Numbered from the stretch's first letter, positions 15,078 through 23,750 are shown. The stretch: DNA of 27,699 bases from Nitrospira sp. UBA5698 (GCA_002420115.1 DIHK01000015.1:1-27699); one strand, 5' to 3'. Notes: generated by a model not told the origin, from the sequence alone. Made by a program: numbers and translations.

Positions 15078-17390
15078 CTATGCGGCCTTCTTGCCGTCGA
15101 GCACGTCTCGGACTTTCTGAGTGAGGACATTCGGCGTAAACGGTTTATGGAGAAAGGCGGTCTCCCGCTTGACTCCTCCCTGATCGAACACCGGATGGTC
15201 GGGGTACCCGGACATATACAAAACTTTAAGCTCAGGCCGCACCACCGTCAACTTCTCCGCCACCTCAGGCCCGCTCATCTGTGGCATCGCCACGTCGGTC
15301 AAGAGCAGATGGATCGGCCCCAAATGTTTGGCACCCGTCAGAAGTGCTTCAATCCCGTGACGCGCGACCAGCACCTCATAGCCACTGAGACGGAGGGTCT
15401 CCTGCACAAGGCCGCGAACCGATGGATCATCCTCGACCACCAAAATTGTCTCTCGTCCGGTCGCTCGACTGATCGATCCGCCTGCGGCCGGAGCCGTCTG
15501 AACGGCCTCGTTCACTTTTGGGAAAAAGATTTTGCAGACGGTTCCCTGCCCCATCTTGCTCTCGATCGCGATCGTCCCTCCGCTTTGCTTGACGATCCCA
15601 TACACCGTCGACAACCCAAGCCCTGTCCCCTTCCCCTTTTCCTTCGTGGTAAAAAACGGCTCAAATAGATGCGTTTGCGTTTCCTCGCTCATGCCATGAC
15701 CGGTATCCCTCACCTCAAGAAGCACGTAAGGACCCGGTTCAAGCATCACCGCATGACGTCGACTGCCTTTGCCGATGGTCACGTTCTTCGTCTGGATGGT
15801 CAGCTTCCCTCCCGTCGGCATGGCATCCCGGGCATTTACGGCCAGATTCATGATCACCTGCTCGATTTGTCCGGGATCCGCCTTGATGGCCCAGAGCTTC
15901 TGATCGAGATCTGCAGAGAGCTCCACGACGTCCTCACCCAGGAGCCGTCGCAACATTCCATCCATATTCATGACCAGCGCATTCAAATCCAGGACTTTGG
16001 CGGCCACAAATTGGCGCCGACTGAACGCCAAGAGCTGACTGGTCAGGCCTGCCGCCCGATCTGCGGCCTTTTTCACCTCGTCCATCTCCCGTCGTGCAGG
16101 GTCCCCAGGTGCCAAGCGACCAAGAATTAATTCGCTATAGCCGCGAATGACCGTCAAGAGGTTATTAAAATCATGGGCCACACCGCCAGCGAGCCGCCCA
16201 ACGGCTTCCATTTTCTGAGCTTGCCGGAGTTGCGCCTCAGCCTGACGTAAGGCCTCCTCGGCTCTCGTCCGCTCTCCGAATTGCCCAATCTTCAACCCGA
16301 CATCGGCGATCATACTGATCAACTCGTCGTCCGACTCGCGAACCTGATGGCTGAAAAATTCGATCACCCCTTCGATGTCCCCACCGATACGGATCGGAAA
16401 ACCAAAGGCGCTTCGAACCTCCGTCTTGGCGGCCAGATCGGCTCGAATAAAGGCAGGCTCCTTCGTCACATCTCGGATCCAGACAGGACTTCCGCTCTCC
16501 AGGATTTTCCCCGGTAATCCCACACCCGGCCTAAAGACTTGAGACTGCATCTCGGTGATGAACGCATCGGCTGCACCTGTCTCGGCCTGCCACGAATTGA
16601 GGCAGCGCAACGTACCCGACTGTTTTTCCAATCTCCAAAAGACTCCGAGATCCCATTCCAGACTCTCACCGACCGCCTGGATGATTCTAGGGACCGCTTG
16701 CTCGAGCGTAATCGACTCCGAGAGCACCCGCGTCACCGCATATTGAGAAGCCAACCGTCGTTCAGCTTGACGACGATCCGTGATATCGCGCACGAACGCA
16801 CTAAAGATGTAGGTTTCCCCGATCCGCGCCGGCGAGACAGCGAGCTCCACGGGAAACTCATGGCCATCACGATGCCGTGCGGCAATCTCGATCCGCCGAT
16901 TCAGCACCGGACCGACGCCGGTCTTCAAATACTCTCGGATCCCGCTCGCATGGGCATCTCGGTCCCGTTCAGGAATGATGGTCTCTGACAGCAGCCTCCC
17001 CATCGCCTCTTCCCTCGCCCATCCGAAGATGGCGGTCGCCTGGGCATTCCACTCCGTCACAGTGCCCGCCGCATCGATCGTAATCACCCCATCGAGGGCG
17101 GTGTCGACAATCGCCCGATTCCGTTCCTGACTCTGCAGTAACGCCGCTTCCGCAGCACGCGCCCATGCGCTTTCCTGTTGAGCTTGCCGATATTCTTTCC
17201 GCAATCGACTGGTTGACCAGAGCAACAAGAGCAAGAGGGGAAGCCACACGGCAGCCACGATGCTCCGTTCGACACGGGCGAGCATGAATGTCCCCACCCC
17301 TAGCGTCGCCAAGGTGAGGAGCACCATCACAAAGGTCATCCACTCATACCGGCGAGCCGTCGAGGCCGTTCGCTCTTCTGATTGAGTCAT
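15078..17390 (-). CDS. Hybrid sensor histidine kinase with PAS, GAF, HisKA, HATPase and receiver domains
   Basis: A 770-residue signalling protein. Two membrane segments (about 18-37 and 43-59) lie at the N-terminus with almost no periplasmic loop. They are followed by PAS (about 88-208, ending DITDRRQAE), GAF (about 220-370), HisKA with H406 in GGVAHDFNNLL, HATPase_c with N515/N519 (IMNLAVNARDAM), DTGHGMS (562-568) and GTGLGLSTVYG, and a C-terminal receiver with acidic pair E653/D654, phosphoacceptor D699 (LLLTDVAMP) and K749. All residues needed for autophosphorylation and intramolecular transfer are present. It lacks an output domain, so it must act on a partner not seen here. Its ATG overlaps the stop of the YkgJ/DUF2156 gene by 4 bp. 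A small GC hairpin covers its stop codon (15073-15087). Confidence 0.95.
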   Translation of the reverse strand: MTQSEERTASTARRYEWMTFVMVLLTLATLGVGTFMLARVERSIVAAVWLPLLLLLLWSTSRLRKEYRQAQQESAWARAAEAALLQSQERNRAIVDTALDGVITIDAAGTVTEWNAQATAIFGWAREEAMGRLLSETIIPERDRDAHASGIREYLKTGVGPVLNRRIEIAARHRDGHEFPVELAVSPARIGETYIFSAFVRDITDRRQAERRLASQYAVTRVLSESITLEQAVPRIIQAVGESLEWDLGVFWRLEKQSGTLRCLNSWQAETGAADAFITEMQSQVFRPGVGLPGKILESGSPVWIRDVTKEPAFIRADLAAKTEVRSAFGFPIRIGGDIEGVIEFFSHQVRESDDELISMIADVGLKIGQFGERTRAEEALRQAEAQLRQAQKMEAVGRLAGGVAHDFNNLLTVIRGYSELILGRLAPGDPARREMDEVKKAADRAAGLTSQLLAFSRRQFVAAKVLDLNALVMNMDGMLRRLLGEDVVELSADLDQKLWAIKADPGQIEQVIMNLAVNARDAMPTGGKLTIQTKNVTIGKGSRRHAVMLEPGPYVLLEVRDTGHGMSEETQTHLFEPFFTTKEKGKGTGLGLSTVYGIVKQSGGTIAIESKMGQGTVCKIFFPKVNEAVQTAPAAGGSISRATGRETILVVEDDPSVRGLVQETLRLSGYEVLVARHGIEALLTGAKHLGPIHLLLTDVAMPQMSGPEVAEKLTVVRPELKVLYMSGYPDHPVFDQGGVKRETAFLHKPFTPNVLTQKVRDVLDGKKAA

Positions 17391-18847
17391 GTGGCCGTCC
17401 TTGTTGCAATCCAGGTCGTCAACACTGCGGTCGGGTGATAGGCCAACTTCGCGGCACGTAGCCCTGGAAGCCCGGAATCATCCATCGCATTGATCCAAAC
17501 CGCCCCTTGTGCCTCCGCTATGCGACAAGTTTCTCGAAAAACCCACTGGGCAAGACCGGGAACGGAACGATCCGCAACCTCCAGGAGCACACACCATGTC
17601 GCAGGAGTCAGCCAATAGCCGAAGGTATAGGCGACGACCTTGTTGTTCACCCTCATGACCCTACCGGATACCCCTATCTGATCATGTTCCCGAAACACCA
17701 GCTGGTGGGCAAGCTCTGCGTCCTCCAGCAGCAATTGTCCCAGGCGATCCTGATGGTCTTGGCACTTTTGTTCCGCCCATCGCCGATAGAGCAGCGCACA
17801 GTCTGCCTGATCCGATGCGCGATAGGGCTCACTCGTGATCACATGCTCCCTTGCCGCACGATTACAGAGCGCCCTGTGAGACTTGTACGGATCTCCGGCT
17901 AAGGCTGCCAGCGCGGCAGCAGAGTACAGATAGTCTCCGTCTTTCGGACGGAATTGAATCTCGTCAGTGGTCATCACCGTCTTTTGTACATCCATCACGG
18001 ATTCGATGCGACTCACCGGTGAGGGACCGTTCCACTGCCGCATCAGCGTAAAGGCCAGCTGCATCGCTTGATCCAATGAACCTGGGCCAAGCGGTGGAAG
18101 AGGCATGAACCACCCATCCGGCGATTTGGCAAACAGGAACCAGGTGTCGTCTACTTCCATCCACCAATAGGAAAGGACCGACGTCCACATGTAGTGAAAG
18201 GGGAAGGCAAATGCCGCCGGGGTGTCCGGGTGGAGGACATGAGCACGTTCCAATGCAGCGGCAAATGCCGACGCATCTGACGCCGTGAGCGGACGAAGTC
18301 GCAGGTCGGCTCGCTGCTGAGCCAACCGAGCCGTCAGATGTGGAAGTCTGTTGAGCACAATCACGTCGTCCTGGAACGGCCCGATCAGCCGCGGATGGGC
18401 AGCAAGTTGTTCAATCATCGCGTCGCTCCGCAACACCGCTTCAACCTGTTGAGCATAGGTCTGAATCGAACGGGAAGGCTCATCTCGCATGAACGGGCAT
18501 TTGGTATCCCAACCAAGGAGCACTTCCTGCCCGGATTGGTCCCACATCAATGCCAAGGGATACAGCTGACAGTCCAACGGCCGGTGCTCGTAAATTCCGC
18601 ACCGACCCGACGGTGCATCAAACGCCGGACAGAGATACCCTTCACCACTCGGGCTTTTCACAAGATTGATCTGCGAGCCGGACTTGTTAGGGAAGTAGGA
18701 ATGCGGTACGCCCTGTGCCACGGCTTCAGTGATTTCGCGCCTCGTAAAGTAGGGACGAAGAAAACTGTCGGCTTCCGGAAAACGGCAACAGACGTCGCAG
18801 CGGGAACAGGTCGCCCCCGGCACAAATTGCGGCAGAGCCTTCGTCAT
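17387..18847 (-). CDS. Fusion of a YkgJ-type cysteine-cluster domain and a DUF2156 (GNAT-fold, LPG-synthase C-like) domain
   Basis: The 486-residue protein has an N-terminal YkgJ/CxxCxxCC domain: C14, C17, C20 and C21 in TCSRCDVCCRF, plus C73, C83, C93 (GIYEHRPLDCQLYPL) and C117. The cluster probably binds zinc or an iron-sulfur centre. From about residue 180 the sequence has DUF2156 character (RPLTASDASAF, FAFPFHYMWTSVLSYWW, WCVLLEVADRS), the fold of the lysyltransferase half of lysyl-phosphatidylglycerol synthase, a GNAT relative. An aminoacyl or acyl transferase role is possible but not shown. ATG 18847 is used; GTG 18886 is open in frame. Neither has a clear ribosome site. It is the first gene of a two-gene unit with the hybrid kinase (ATGA overlap). 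Confidence 0.85.
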   Translation of the reverse strand: MTKALPQFVPGATCSRCDVCCRFPEADSFLRPYFTRREITEAVAQGVPHSYFPNKSGSQINLVKSPSGEGYLCPAFDAPSGRCGIYEHRPLDCQLYPLALMWDQSGQEVLLGWDTKCPFMRDEPSRSIQTYAQQVEAVLRSDAMIEQLAAHPRLIGPFQDDVIVLNRLPHLTARLAQQRADLRLRPLTASDASAFAAALERAHVLHPDTPAAFAFPFHYMWTSVLSYWWMEVDDTWFLFAKSPDGWFMPLPPLGPGSLDQAMQLAFTLMRQWNGPSPVSRIESVMDVQKTVMTTDEIQFRPKDGDYLYSAAALAALAGDPYKSHRALCNRAAREHVITSEPYRASDQADCALLYRRWAEQKCQDHQDRLGQLLLEDAELAHQLVFREHDQIGVSGRVMRVNNKVVAYTFGYWLTPATWCVLLEVADRSVPGLAQWVFRETCRIAEAQGAVWINAMDDSGLPGLRAAKLAYHPTAVLTTWIATRTAT

Positions 18848-19249
18848 TCGTTTGGAATCCGCTGTATGAAGGACCACTGAGCACACATCATACGATGCGC
18901 ATCACATGGTGGCAAGAACGTTCACATCCGACCGGTACGCCACTCCGGTTTGACCATATCCATAGGCAGCGAAAAGCCGGCCACTTGTCGACCTGTGTTG
19001 TGCATGTTAGCATCTGGCCCGTTGGAGCAGGGAAGATCTACCCTGCTCGATTGATGCGAAGGTCAACCAGTAGGACTCGTTCTCTTGGGACCGACTGCCT
19101 CCCCCTGCACCGAGCTCGCAACTGACGCCGCGCGTGATCGCTGCGTCACCATTCGAACACGTCTATCTCACGCCAACCTCTTCGGCTCTCCATCGGCTGA
19201 TCCCAGTTCTCATCAGGCCCCCACACCACAGGCAACCACGACCTGGCGG
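18848..19249. other. Divergent intergenic region, about 400 bp
   Basis: This lies between the YkgJ/DUF2156 gene (leftward) and the ATP-grasp-like gene (rightward), and should contain promoters for both. It holds one clear inverted repeat (19025-19048). I saw no convincing -35/-10 pairs and no RNA gene. If the ATP-grasp protein starts at TTG 19085 rather than GTG 19250, the gap is correspondingly shorter. Confidence 0.5.
19025..19048. promoter_or_regulatory. 24-bp near-perfect palindrome, likely operator
   Basis: Arms GAGCAGGG (19025-19032) and CCCTGCTC (19041-19048) are exactly complementary, and the centre AGATCT (19034-19039) is itself palindromic, so 22 of 24 positions are symmetric about one axis. 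There is no T-run after either arm, which argues against a terminator. Its place in a divergent promoter region fits a binding site for a dimeric regulator of the ATP-grasp operon, the YkgJ/DUF2156-kinase operon, or both. Confidence 0.5.
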
Positions 19250-20560
19250 GTGAGCCCATGCCCCTTCTATGTGTCTCAGGATGAACTGCAATTCTTCACG
19301 GCATTAGGGCCACAGCTGCTTTCATTCTATCGCGCCCTGAACCGGCTCTATAACGAGAGCATCAAAGGGAGACAGCCGGCCTGGGTGGCGGCCTATCTCG
19401 ATTTAGGAAAACCAGACGCCCTCGTGCAGTACAGCCGGATGAAACGTTTTCGCGACGAGCTACCCGCCGTCATCCGTCCTGATGTCATTCCTACGGAAGA
19501 CGGCATGGTGATCACCGAACTGGATTCCGTTCCGGGTGGGATCGGACTCACCGCTTGCCTTTCGCAGACCTACAGTGATCTTGAAAACAACCATGCCGGC
19601 CTTGTCGGAGGACGGGACGGAATGGTCCGTGGCTTTGCCCGCATGTTGCAAACCATTCGGCGGCAGCGCGAGGGCTGCATCGCGATCCTCGTTTCAGAGG
19701 AATCCAAGGACTATCGCCCGGAGATGTCTTGGCTGGCCGCTCAACTTCGGAACGAAGGCATCGCGGCCTGGTGCATTGAGCCTCGCGAGGTGATCTTCAC
19801 GGAAGAAGGCCTTCGGTTGCGTATCGACCACAAAGAGCAGCCCATTGCTGTCGTCTATCGGTTTTATGAGCTCTTTGACCTGTTGAATATTCCCAAGGCC
19901 GAGCTCGTCCAATACGCCGGGAAAAAAGATCGTGTCTCCATCACTCCTCCCTACAAACCGGCGCTTGAGGAGAAATCCGCCTTTGCGCTCCTCCATCATC
20001 CCATCTTGAGGCCGTTCTGGGAACAATCACTGGGCTCCGACTGTTTGCGGCATCTGCAAGCGGTCATGCCCAAAACCTGGCTGCTCGACCCGACTCCGCT
20101 TCCGGCCATCGCCACGATTCCAGCGCTGTCTATGGGAGGTCACGCGGTGGCAGAATGGACGGCTCTCGAAATGGCCACCCAAAAGGAACGCCATTTTGTC
20201 ATCAAGCCGTCCGGATTTTCTGAACTCGCGTGGGGAAGCCGAGGTGTCTCGATCGGGCATGATCTGTCTCAGGCCGAATGGAGCCAGGCCCTTCGCAACG
20301 CACTCGCCGCCTTCCCGACGACACCCTACATCCTGCAAGAATTCCATAAGGGACGACTGTTCGACATGGATTTCATGGACGACGCCTCCCAAGCCATCGT
20401 CCGCATGTCGGGCCGCGCGCGCCTATCTCCCTATTATTTCGTGTCAGACGGCACGGTCGAGCTCGCCGGTATTCTGGCCACCGTCTGTCCGTCCGACAAG
20501 AAAATTCTCCACGGAATGAAGGACGCCATTATGGTTCCCTGCGCCGTGCGTCCCGAGTGA
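19250..20560 (+). CDS. ATP-grasp-like protein of unknown substrate
   Basis: Taken from GTG 19250 the protein has 436 residues starting VSPCPFYVSQDELQFF. Marks seen are VITELDSVPGGIGLT (about 88-101), VVYRFYELFDLLNI, KKDRVSITPPYKPALEEKS, HFVIKPSGFSELAWGSRGVSIG (from about 315, a glycine-rich loop after a strand with Lys) and YILQEFHKGRLF (adenine-hinge-like ILQEF). These recall circularly permuted or glutathionylspermidine-synthase-like ATP-grasp ligases, which join a carboxylate to an amine through an acyl phosphate. I cannot name the substrate. The start is not settled: the frame is open to TTG 19085, but the added residues look non-coding, and no ideal ribosome site precedes either. It heads the plus-strand series with the thioredoxin-fold and KamA genes. 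Confidence 0.7.
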   Translation: MSPCPFYVSQDELQFFTALGPQLLSFYRALNRLYNESIKGRQPAWVAAYLDLGKPDALVQYSRMKRFRDELPAVIRPDVIPTEDGMVITELDSVPGGIGLTACLSQTYSDLENNHAGLVGGRDGMVRGFARMLQTIRRQREGCIAILVSEESKDYRPEMSWLAAQLRNEGIAAWCIEPREVIFTEEGLRLRIDHKEQPIAVVYRFYELFDLLNIPKAELVQYAGKKDRVSITPPYKPALEEKSAFALLHHPILRPFWEQSLGSDCLRHLQAVMPKTWLLDPTPLPAIATIPALSMGGHAVAEWTALEMATQKERHFVIKPSGFSELAWGSRGVSIGHDLSQAEWSQALRNALAAFPTTPYILQEFHKGRLFDMDFMDDASQAIVRMSGRARLSPYYFVSDGTVELAGILATVCPSDKKILHGMKDAIMVPCAVRPE

Positions 20561-20630
20561 TGAACACCTCCCCTTCTGTCATAAATTTGGCGTTTCACTT
20601 TCTCCCTGTTCCTGATAGCCTAATGCGAGC

Positions 20631-20969
20631 ATGACGATGACCCTTTTTCATGTCGACTGGTGCCCAGACTGCCTTGTGGTATTACGCAAGCTGGCCGACC
20701 TGGGGTTGACCTATGACCCCGTCATCGTGCCGGATAGCAGACGGATGCGCACGCAGGTGTACGACGTCTCCGGTCAATATTATGTGCCCGTCCTGAAGGA
20801 CGGCGATCTCGTCCTGACGGAAACCGCCGACATTTTGGCCTATCTGGATGAGCGTGCCAAAGCGGGCAACGTGGGCGCTCCAGCCTCCACCCAGTTCCAC
20901 TCGCAAGCCCGTACGACACCAGAGGAACCAAGCCCAGACGACGAGCATCCTTCTTGCCGGATCACCTGA
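20631..20969 (+). CDS. Glutaredoxin/GST-N-type thioredoxin-fold protein with CPDC motif
   Basis: A 112-residue protein starting MTMTLFHVDWCPDCLVVLRKL. The CPDC at residues 11-14 follows the first beta strand as in glutaredoxins and the N-domain of glutathione transferases. The cis-proline region is YYVPVLKDGD and the end of the fold is LTETADILAYLDERAK, the classic GST-N 'ET-x-x-I-x-x-YL'. The C-terminal 30 residues are polar and probably disordered, including one more cysteine. It may act as a thiol-disulfide oxidoreductase or donate electrons to a neighbour. Ribosome-site evidence is weak; ATG 20631 or 20637. It starts 70 bp after the ATP-grasp gene and ends 17 bp before KamA. Confidence 0.85.
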   Translation: MTMTLFHVDWCPDCLVVLRKLADLGLTYDPVIVPDSRRMRTQVYDVSGQYYVPVLKDGDLVLTETADILAYLDERAKAGNVGAPASTQFHSQARTTPEEPSPDDEHPSCRIT

Positions 20970-20986
20970 TCACCCAAGGACCTTTC

Positions 20987-22180
20987 ATGGAAGACTGGCA
21001 ACAGATCTTAGCCAAAAGCATCGTCAAACCAAGAGACCTCGCTGAACGGTTTGGCGTCGACGAGAAAGAAATAGAAGCGATCGTAGGCCCCTATCCGATG
21101 CGGATCACTCCGACTGTGCTCGGGACGATCAAGGAAAAGGGTGACGCGATCTGGAAGCAGGTTGTCCCCGAAATCGAGGAGTTGGCCGACATCGACGCAG
21201 AGGACGATCCACTCGAAGAAGATCTCATGAGCCCGGTGCCCCATCTAGTCCACCGATATCCAGATCGGGTACTGCTCATGGTCACCAATCAATGTCCGAT
21301 CTATTGCCGGTTCTGCACCAGAAAGCGACTGGTGGGCAAACCTGGCTTCCTCAAAAAGGGCGAGTTAGACCGAGCTATCCAGTATCTTCGCGAGCACCAG
21401 GAAGTGCGTGATGTGATTCTTTCAGGAGGCGACCCTCTACTGCTACCGGACCATCTCCTCGAACGCATCTTCAAGGCCCTGAGAACCATTCCGCATCTGG
21501 AGCTGATCCGCATTGGATCACGGGTCCCTGGGACGTTGCCGCAACGCATCACGCCGAAGCTCTGTGAGCTGGTGAAAAAATACCACCCAATCTACATGAA
21601 CTTGCATTTTAACCACCCGGACGAACTCACTCCCGAAGTCAAAGTCGCGTGCGGCATGCTCGCGGATGCCGGGGTCCCACTCGGCGCGCAGACCGTCCTA
21701 CTCAAAGGGGTGAATGACGATCCGGAAATCATGAAACGGCTCGTCCATCAGCTCCTCCTTGCACGGGTCAAGCCCTATTACCTCTATCAAGCAGACCTCA
21801 CCAAGGGAACGAACCATTTCCGGACAACGGTCGAAACAGGTCTGAGGATCATCAAGGCACTCCAGGGCCATACCAGCGGCATGGCCGTTCCTCATTTTGT
21901 GATTGATGCACCGGGTGGAGGGGGCAAGATCCCCTTGCTTCCAGATAATTACCTGGTCCAACTGGATGAGGATGGCGCCGTGCTTCGCAACTACGAGAAT
22001 AAAACCTTCCATTACCCCCAACCAAAGACAGACGGTCGACGGGAACTCCCGATGGTCGGTGTGGGTTCTCCTGTCGATGAGGCGGAAGAAGCCTATGCAG
22101 CTTGCGGCGACAGCTACCCCGATCGCGACGGCTACGCCATGTGGGGAAACAGCTGCGGGGGAGATGCGGACGAGCTGTGA
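20987..22180 (+). CDS. KamA-family radical SAM aminomutase, probably lysine 2,3-aminomutase
   Basis: A 397-residue protein with radical SAM Cys103, Cys107 and Cys110 in CPIYCRFCTRKRLVG, and PLP-binding Lys314 in DAPGGGGKIPLLP. Asp270 (YQADLTKG) and Asp307 (VIDAPGGGG) match the two aspartates that bind the lysine side chain in clostridial lysine 2,3-aminomutase; glutamate 2,3-aminomutases carry other residues there. The reaction would be L-lysine to L-beta-lysine. EpmB, the EF-P-modifying relative, lacks this GGGGK-type end, and no EF-P gene is nearby. The C-terminus has a cysteine-containing tail (AACGDSY, NSCGGDADEL). ATG 20987 has AAGGA 7 nt upstream. Its stop overlaps the dCTP deaminase GTG by 4 bp. 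Confidence 0.92.
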   Translation: MEDWQQILAKSIVKPRDLAERFGVDEKEIEAIVGPYPMRITPTVLGTIKEKGDAIWKQVVPEIEELADIDAEDDPLEEDLMSPVPHLVHRYPDRVLLMVTNQCPIYCRFCTRKRLVGKPGFLKKGELDRAIQYLREHQEVRDVILSGGDPLLLPDHLLERIFKALRTIPHLELIRIGSRVPGTLPQRITPKLCELVKKYHPIYMNLHFNHPDELTPEVKVACGMLADAGVPLGAQTVLLKGVNDDPEIMKRLVHQLLLARVKPYYLYQADLTKGTNHFRTTVETGLRIIKALQGHTSGMAVPHFVIDAPGGGGKIPLLPDNYLVQLDEDGAVLRNYENKTFHYPQPKTDGRRELPMVGVGSPVDEAEEAYAACGDSYPDRDGYAMWGNSCGGDADEL

Positions 22181-23334
22181 CGACTCATCCACCCCGATCC
22201 GGGATTTTCCCCTATCAGGACATCCGGCGGTTGATCGCCGGTGGCGCCATCAGTGCCGCCCCCGCGATTGAGGACCGGCAGATCCAACCGGCCAGTCTCG
22301 ACCTCCGTCTTGGCCGCAAAGCCTACCGATTGATCAGCAGTTTCTTGCCGGAACTCTCGGCGATCTCCTCCCGCCTGAATGTCATGGACTTCTATCAGTC
22401 GGACCTCGTGATGTACGAAATGGATCTCCGCGACGGTGCCATTCTTGAAAAAGGCCACGTGTATCTGGTCCCCCTGCTGGAAGAATTGGCGCTCCCCACA
22501 ACGATCCGCGCACGGGCGAATCCGAAAAGCACAACCGGTCGCCTCGATGTGTTCACCCGCGTGGTGACGGATCTCACGTCGGGATTCGATGAAATCCGAG
22601 CCGGCTATCGGGGGCAACTCTTCCTCGAGGTGGTTCCTCGCTCGTTTGCCATCAAAGTCCGCACCGGACAGTCGCTGAACCAAGTCCGGTTTGTACGCGG
22701 CGAGGCCACGGTTTCAGACCGATCGCTTCATGCCCTCCATCGCGCGACGCCCCTGCTCTATCACAACGTGGCGCCCACCAAACGCATAGGCAGTCAAGAC
22801 GTTCGCGCTGAACGGGGTCTGTTCCTTCGCATTGATCTCACCGGAGGAGATCAGCGAGAATCCCGCGTAATCGGGTACCGCGCAAAAAAGAACAGTCATG
22901 TCATTGACCTCGAGAAAGTCGGACATTATGCTGCAGCTGACTTCTGGGAGCCGCTCTACCGCCATCGCCACGACAGCTTGCTATTGGAGCCTGAAGAGTT
23001 TTATATCCTTGTGTCCAAAGAGCGCATCCGGGTGCCGCCAGGCTATGCTGCGGAAATGGTAGCCTACGAAGCGGCCTGCGGTGAGCTGCGAACCCACTAT
23101 GCCGGGTTTTTCGACCCGGGCTTCGGTTATGGCTCAAAGGGCGAGATCAAAGGCACCCAGGTCGTCCTGGAGGTTCGTCCGCACGACGTACCGTTTCTGA
23201 TCCACGATGGGCAAACGTTTTTTAAGGTGCTGTACGAAACCATGATGGCCAACCCGACACAACTGTATGGATCGGGCTTAGGCTCATCGTACCAGCGACA
23301 GGCCCTCACACTCAGCAAACATTTCAAGATCTGA
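22177..23334 (+). CDS. 2'-Deoxycytidine 5'-triphosphate deaminase (bimodular, Dcd/dUTPase fold)
   Basis: A 385-residue protein of the long dCTP deaminase type, about twice the size of E. coli Dcd. The N-terminal module has IQPASLDLRLGRKAYRL and LEKGHVYLVPLLEELALP followed by ARANPKSTTGRLDVFTR, the equivalent of the triphosphate-binding S-x-x-x-R loop. The C-terminal module has VPPGYAAEMVAY and AGFFDPGFGYG ... TQVVLEVRP, matching the catalytic DPGF/Glu region of Dcd. It converts dCTP to dUTP and so supplies dTMP synthesis. The start GTG 22177 overlaps the KamA stop (GTGA), a coupled arrangement; the frame is open to 22102, but that would run inside KamA. Confidence 0.93.
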   Translation: MTTHPPRSGIFPYQDIRRLIAGGAISAAPAIEDRQIQPASLDLRLGRKAYRLISSFLPELSAISSRLNVMDFYQSDLVMYEMDLRDGAILEKGHVYLVPLLEELALPTTIRARANPKSTTGRLDVFTRVVTDLTSGFDEIRAGYRGQLFLEVVPRSFAIKVRTGQSLNQVRFVRGEATVSDRSLHALHRATPLLYHNVAPTKRIGSQDVRAERGLFLRIDLTGGDQRESRVIGYRAKKNSHVIDLEKVGHYAAADFWEPLYRHRHDSLLLEPEEFYILVSKERIRVPPGYAAEMVAYEAACGELRTHYAGFFDPGFGYGSKGEIKGTQVVLEVRPHDVPFLIHDGQTFFKVLYETMMANPTQLYGSGLGSSYQRQALTLSKHFKI

Positions 23335-23336
23335 CT

Positions 23337-23750
23337 ATGGCTCCATCCGATCTACCCTCTCATCATGACGAACCCACGCGTCCGTCGCCGCCTTCCGAAC
23401 CGGAGGACCCACGGGGAAGTGCTGACCACCAAATCCACGTCATCGGGCTAATGGTCGGCACGGCCTTGATGTTTATCGGATTTCTCAATGTGTTTCTTTC
23501 CATCAGCGGCGGGTTTGAGATCAATATCGTGCCGTTTCTGATCTATTTTGGCGGCCTCGCAGTCTGGGCTAATGCTGCGGTCGAAACGCCGGCCATTCGG
23601 TATAGTGTCATGGCAACGGCCGTCCTGTTGGCCTTGGGACTCTTTCAATATGGTGAGGTCCTGTTTTGGCACAAACAAGTGCTGTTTTGGACCACCATCA
23701 TCATCGTCATGTATTTCATGTTCGTCGAGCCCAAGAAGCCGACCAGCTGA
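23337..23750 (+). CDS. Small integral membrane protein, function unknown
   Basis: A 137-residue protein with a hydrophilic, proline-rich N-terminal 32 residues (about half S/P/E/D) and then four membrane segments (about 35-54, 62-80, 87-105 and 112-130). The segments include GLMVGTALMFIGFLNVFLSI and VPFLIYFGGLAVWANAA. It starts 2 bp after the dCTP deaminase stop and so belongs to the same transcript; no independent ribosome site stands out (only AAGAT before the ATG). No family recognised. Confidence 0.75.
   Translation: MAPSDLPSHHDEPTRPSPPSEPEDPRGSADHQIHVIGLMVGTALMFIGFLNVFLSISGGFEINIVPFLIYFGGLAVWANAAVETPAIRYSVMATAVLLALGLFQYGEVLFWHKQVLFWTTIIIVMYFMFVEPKKPTS

Noticed and set aside
15073..15087. 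GGCCGC/GCGGCC hairpin over the kinase stop codon as a terminator
   Set aside because: No T-run follows on the minus strand, and half of it is coding.
20987..22180. Assigning KamA as EpmB (EF-P lysyl aminomutase)
   Set aside because: It has the GGGGK-type PLP region and both lysine-contact aspartates of lysine 2,3-aminomutase, and no EF-P gene is near.
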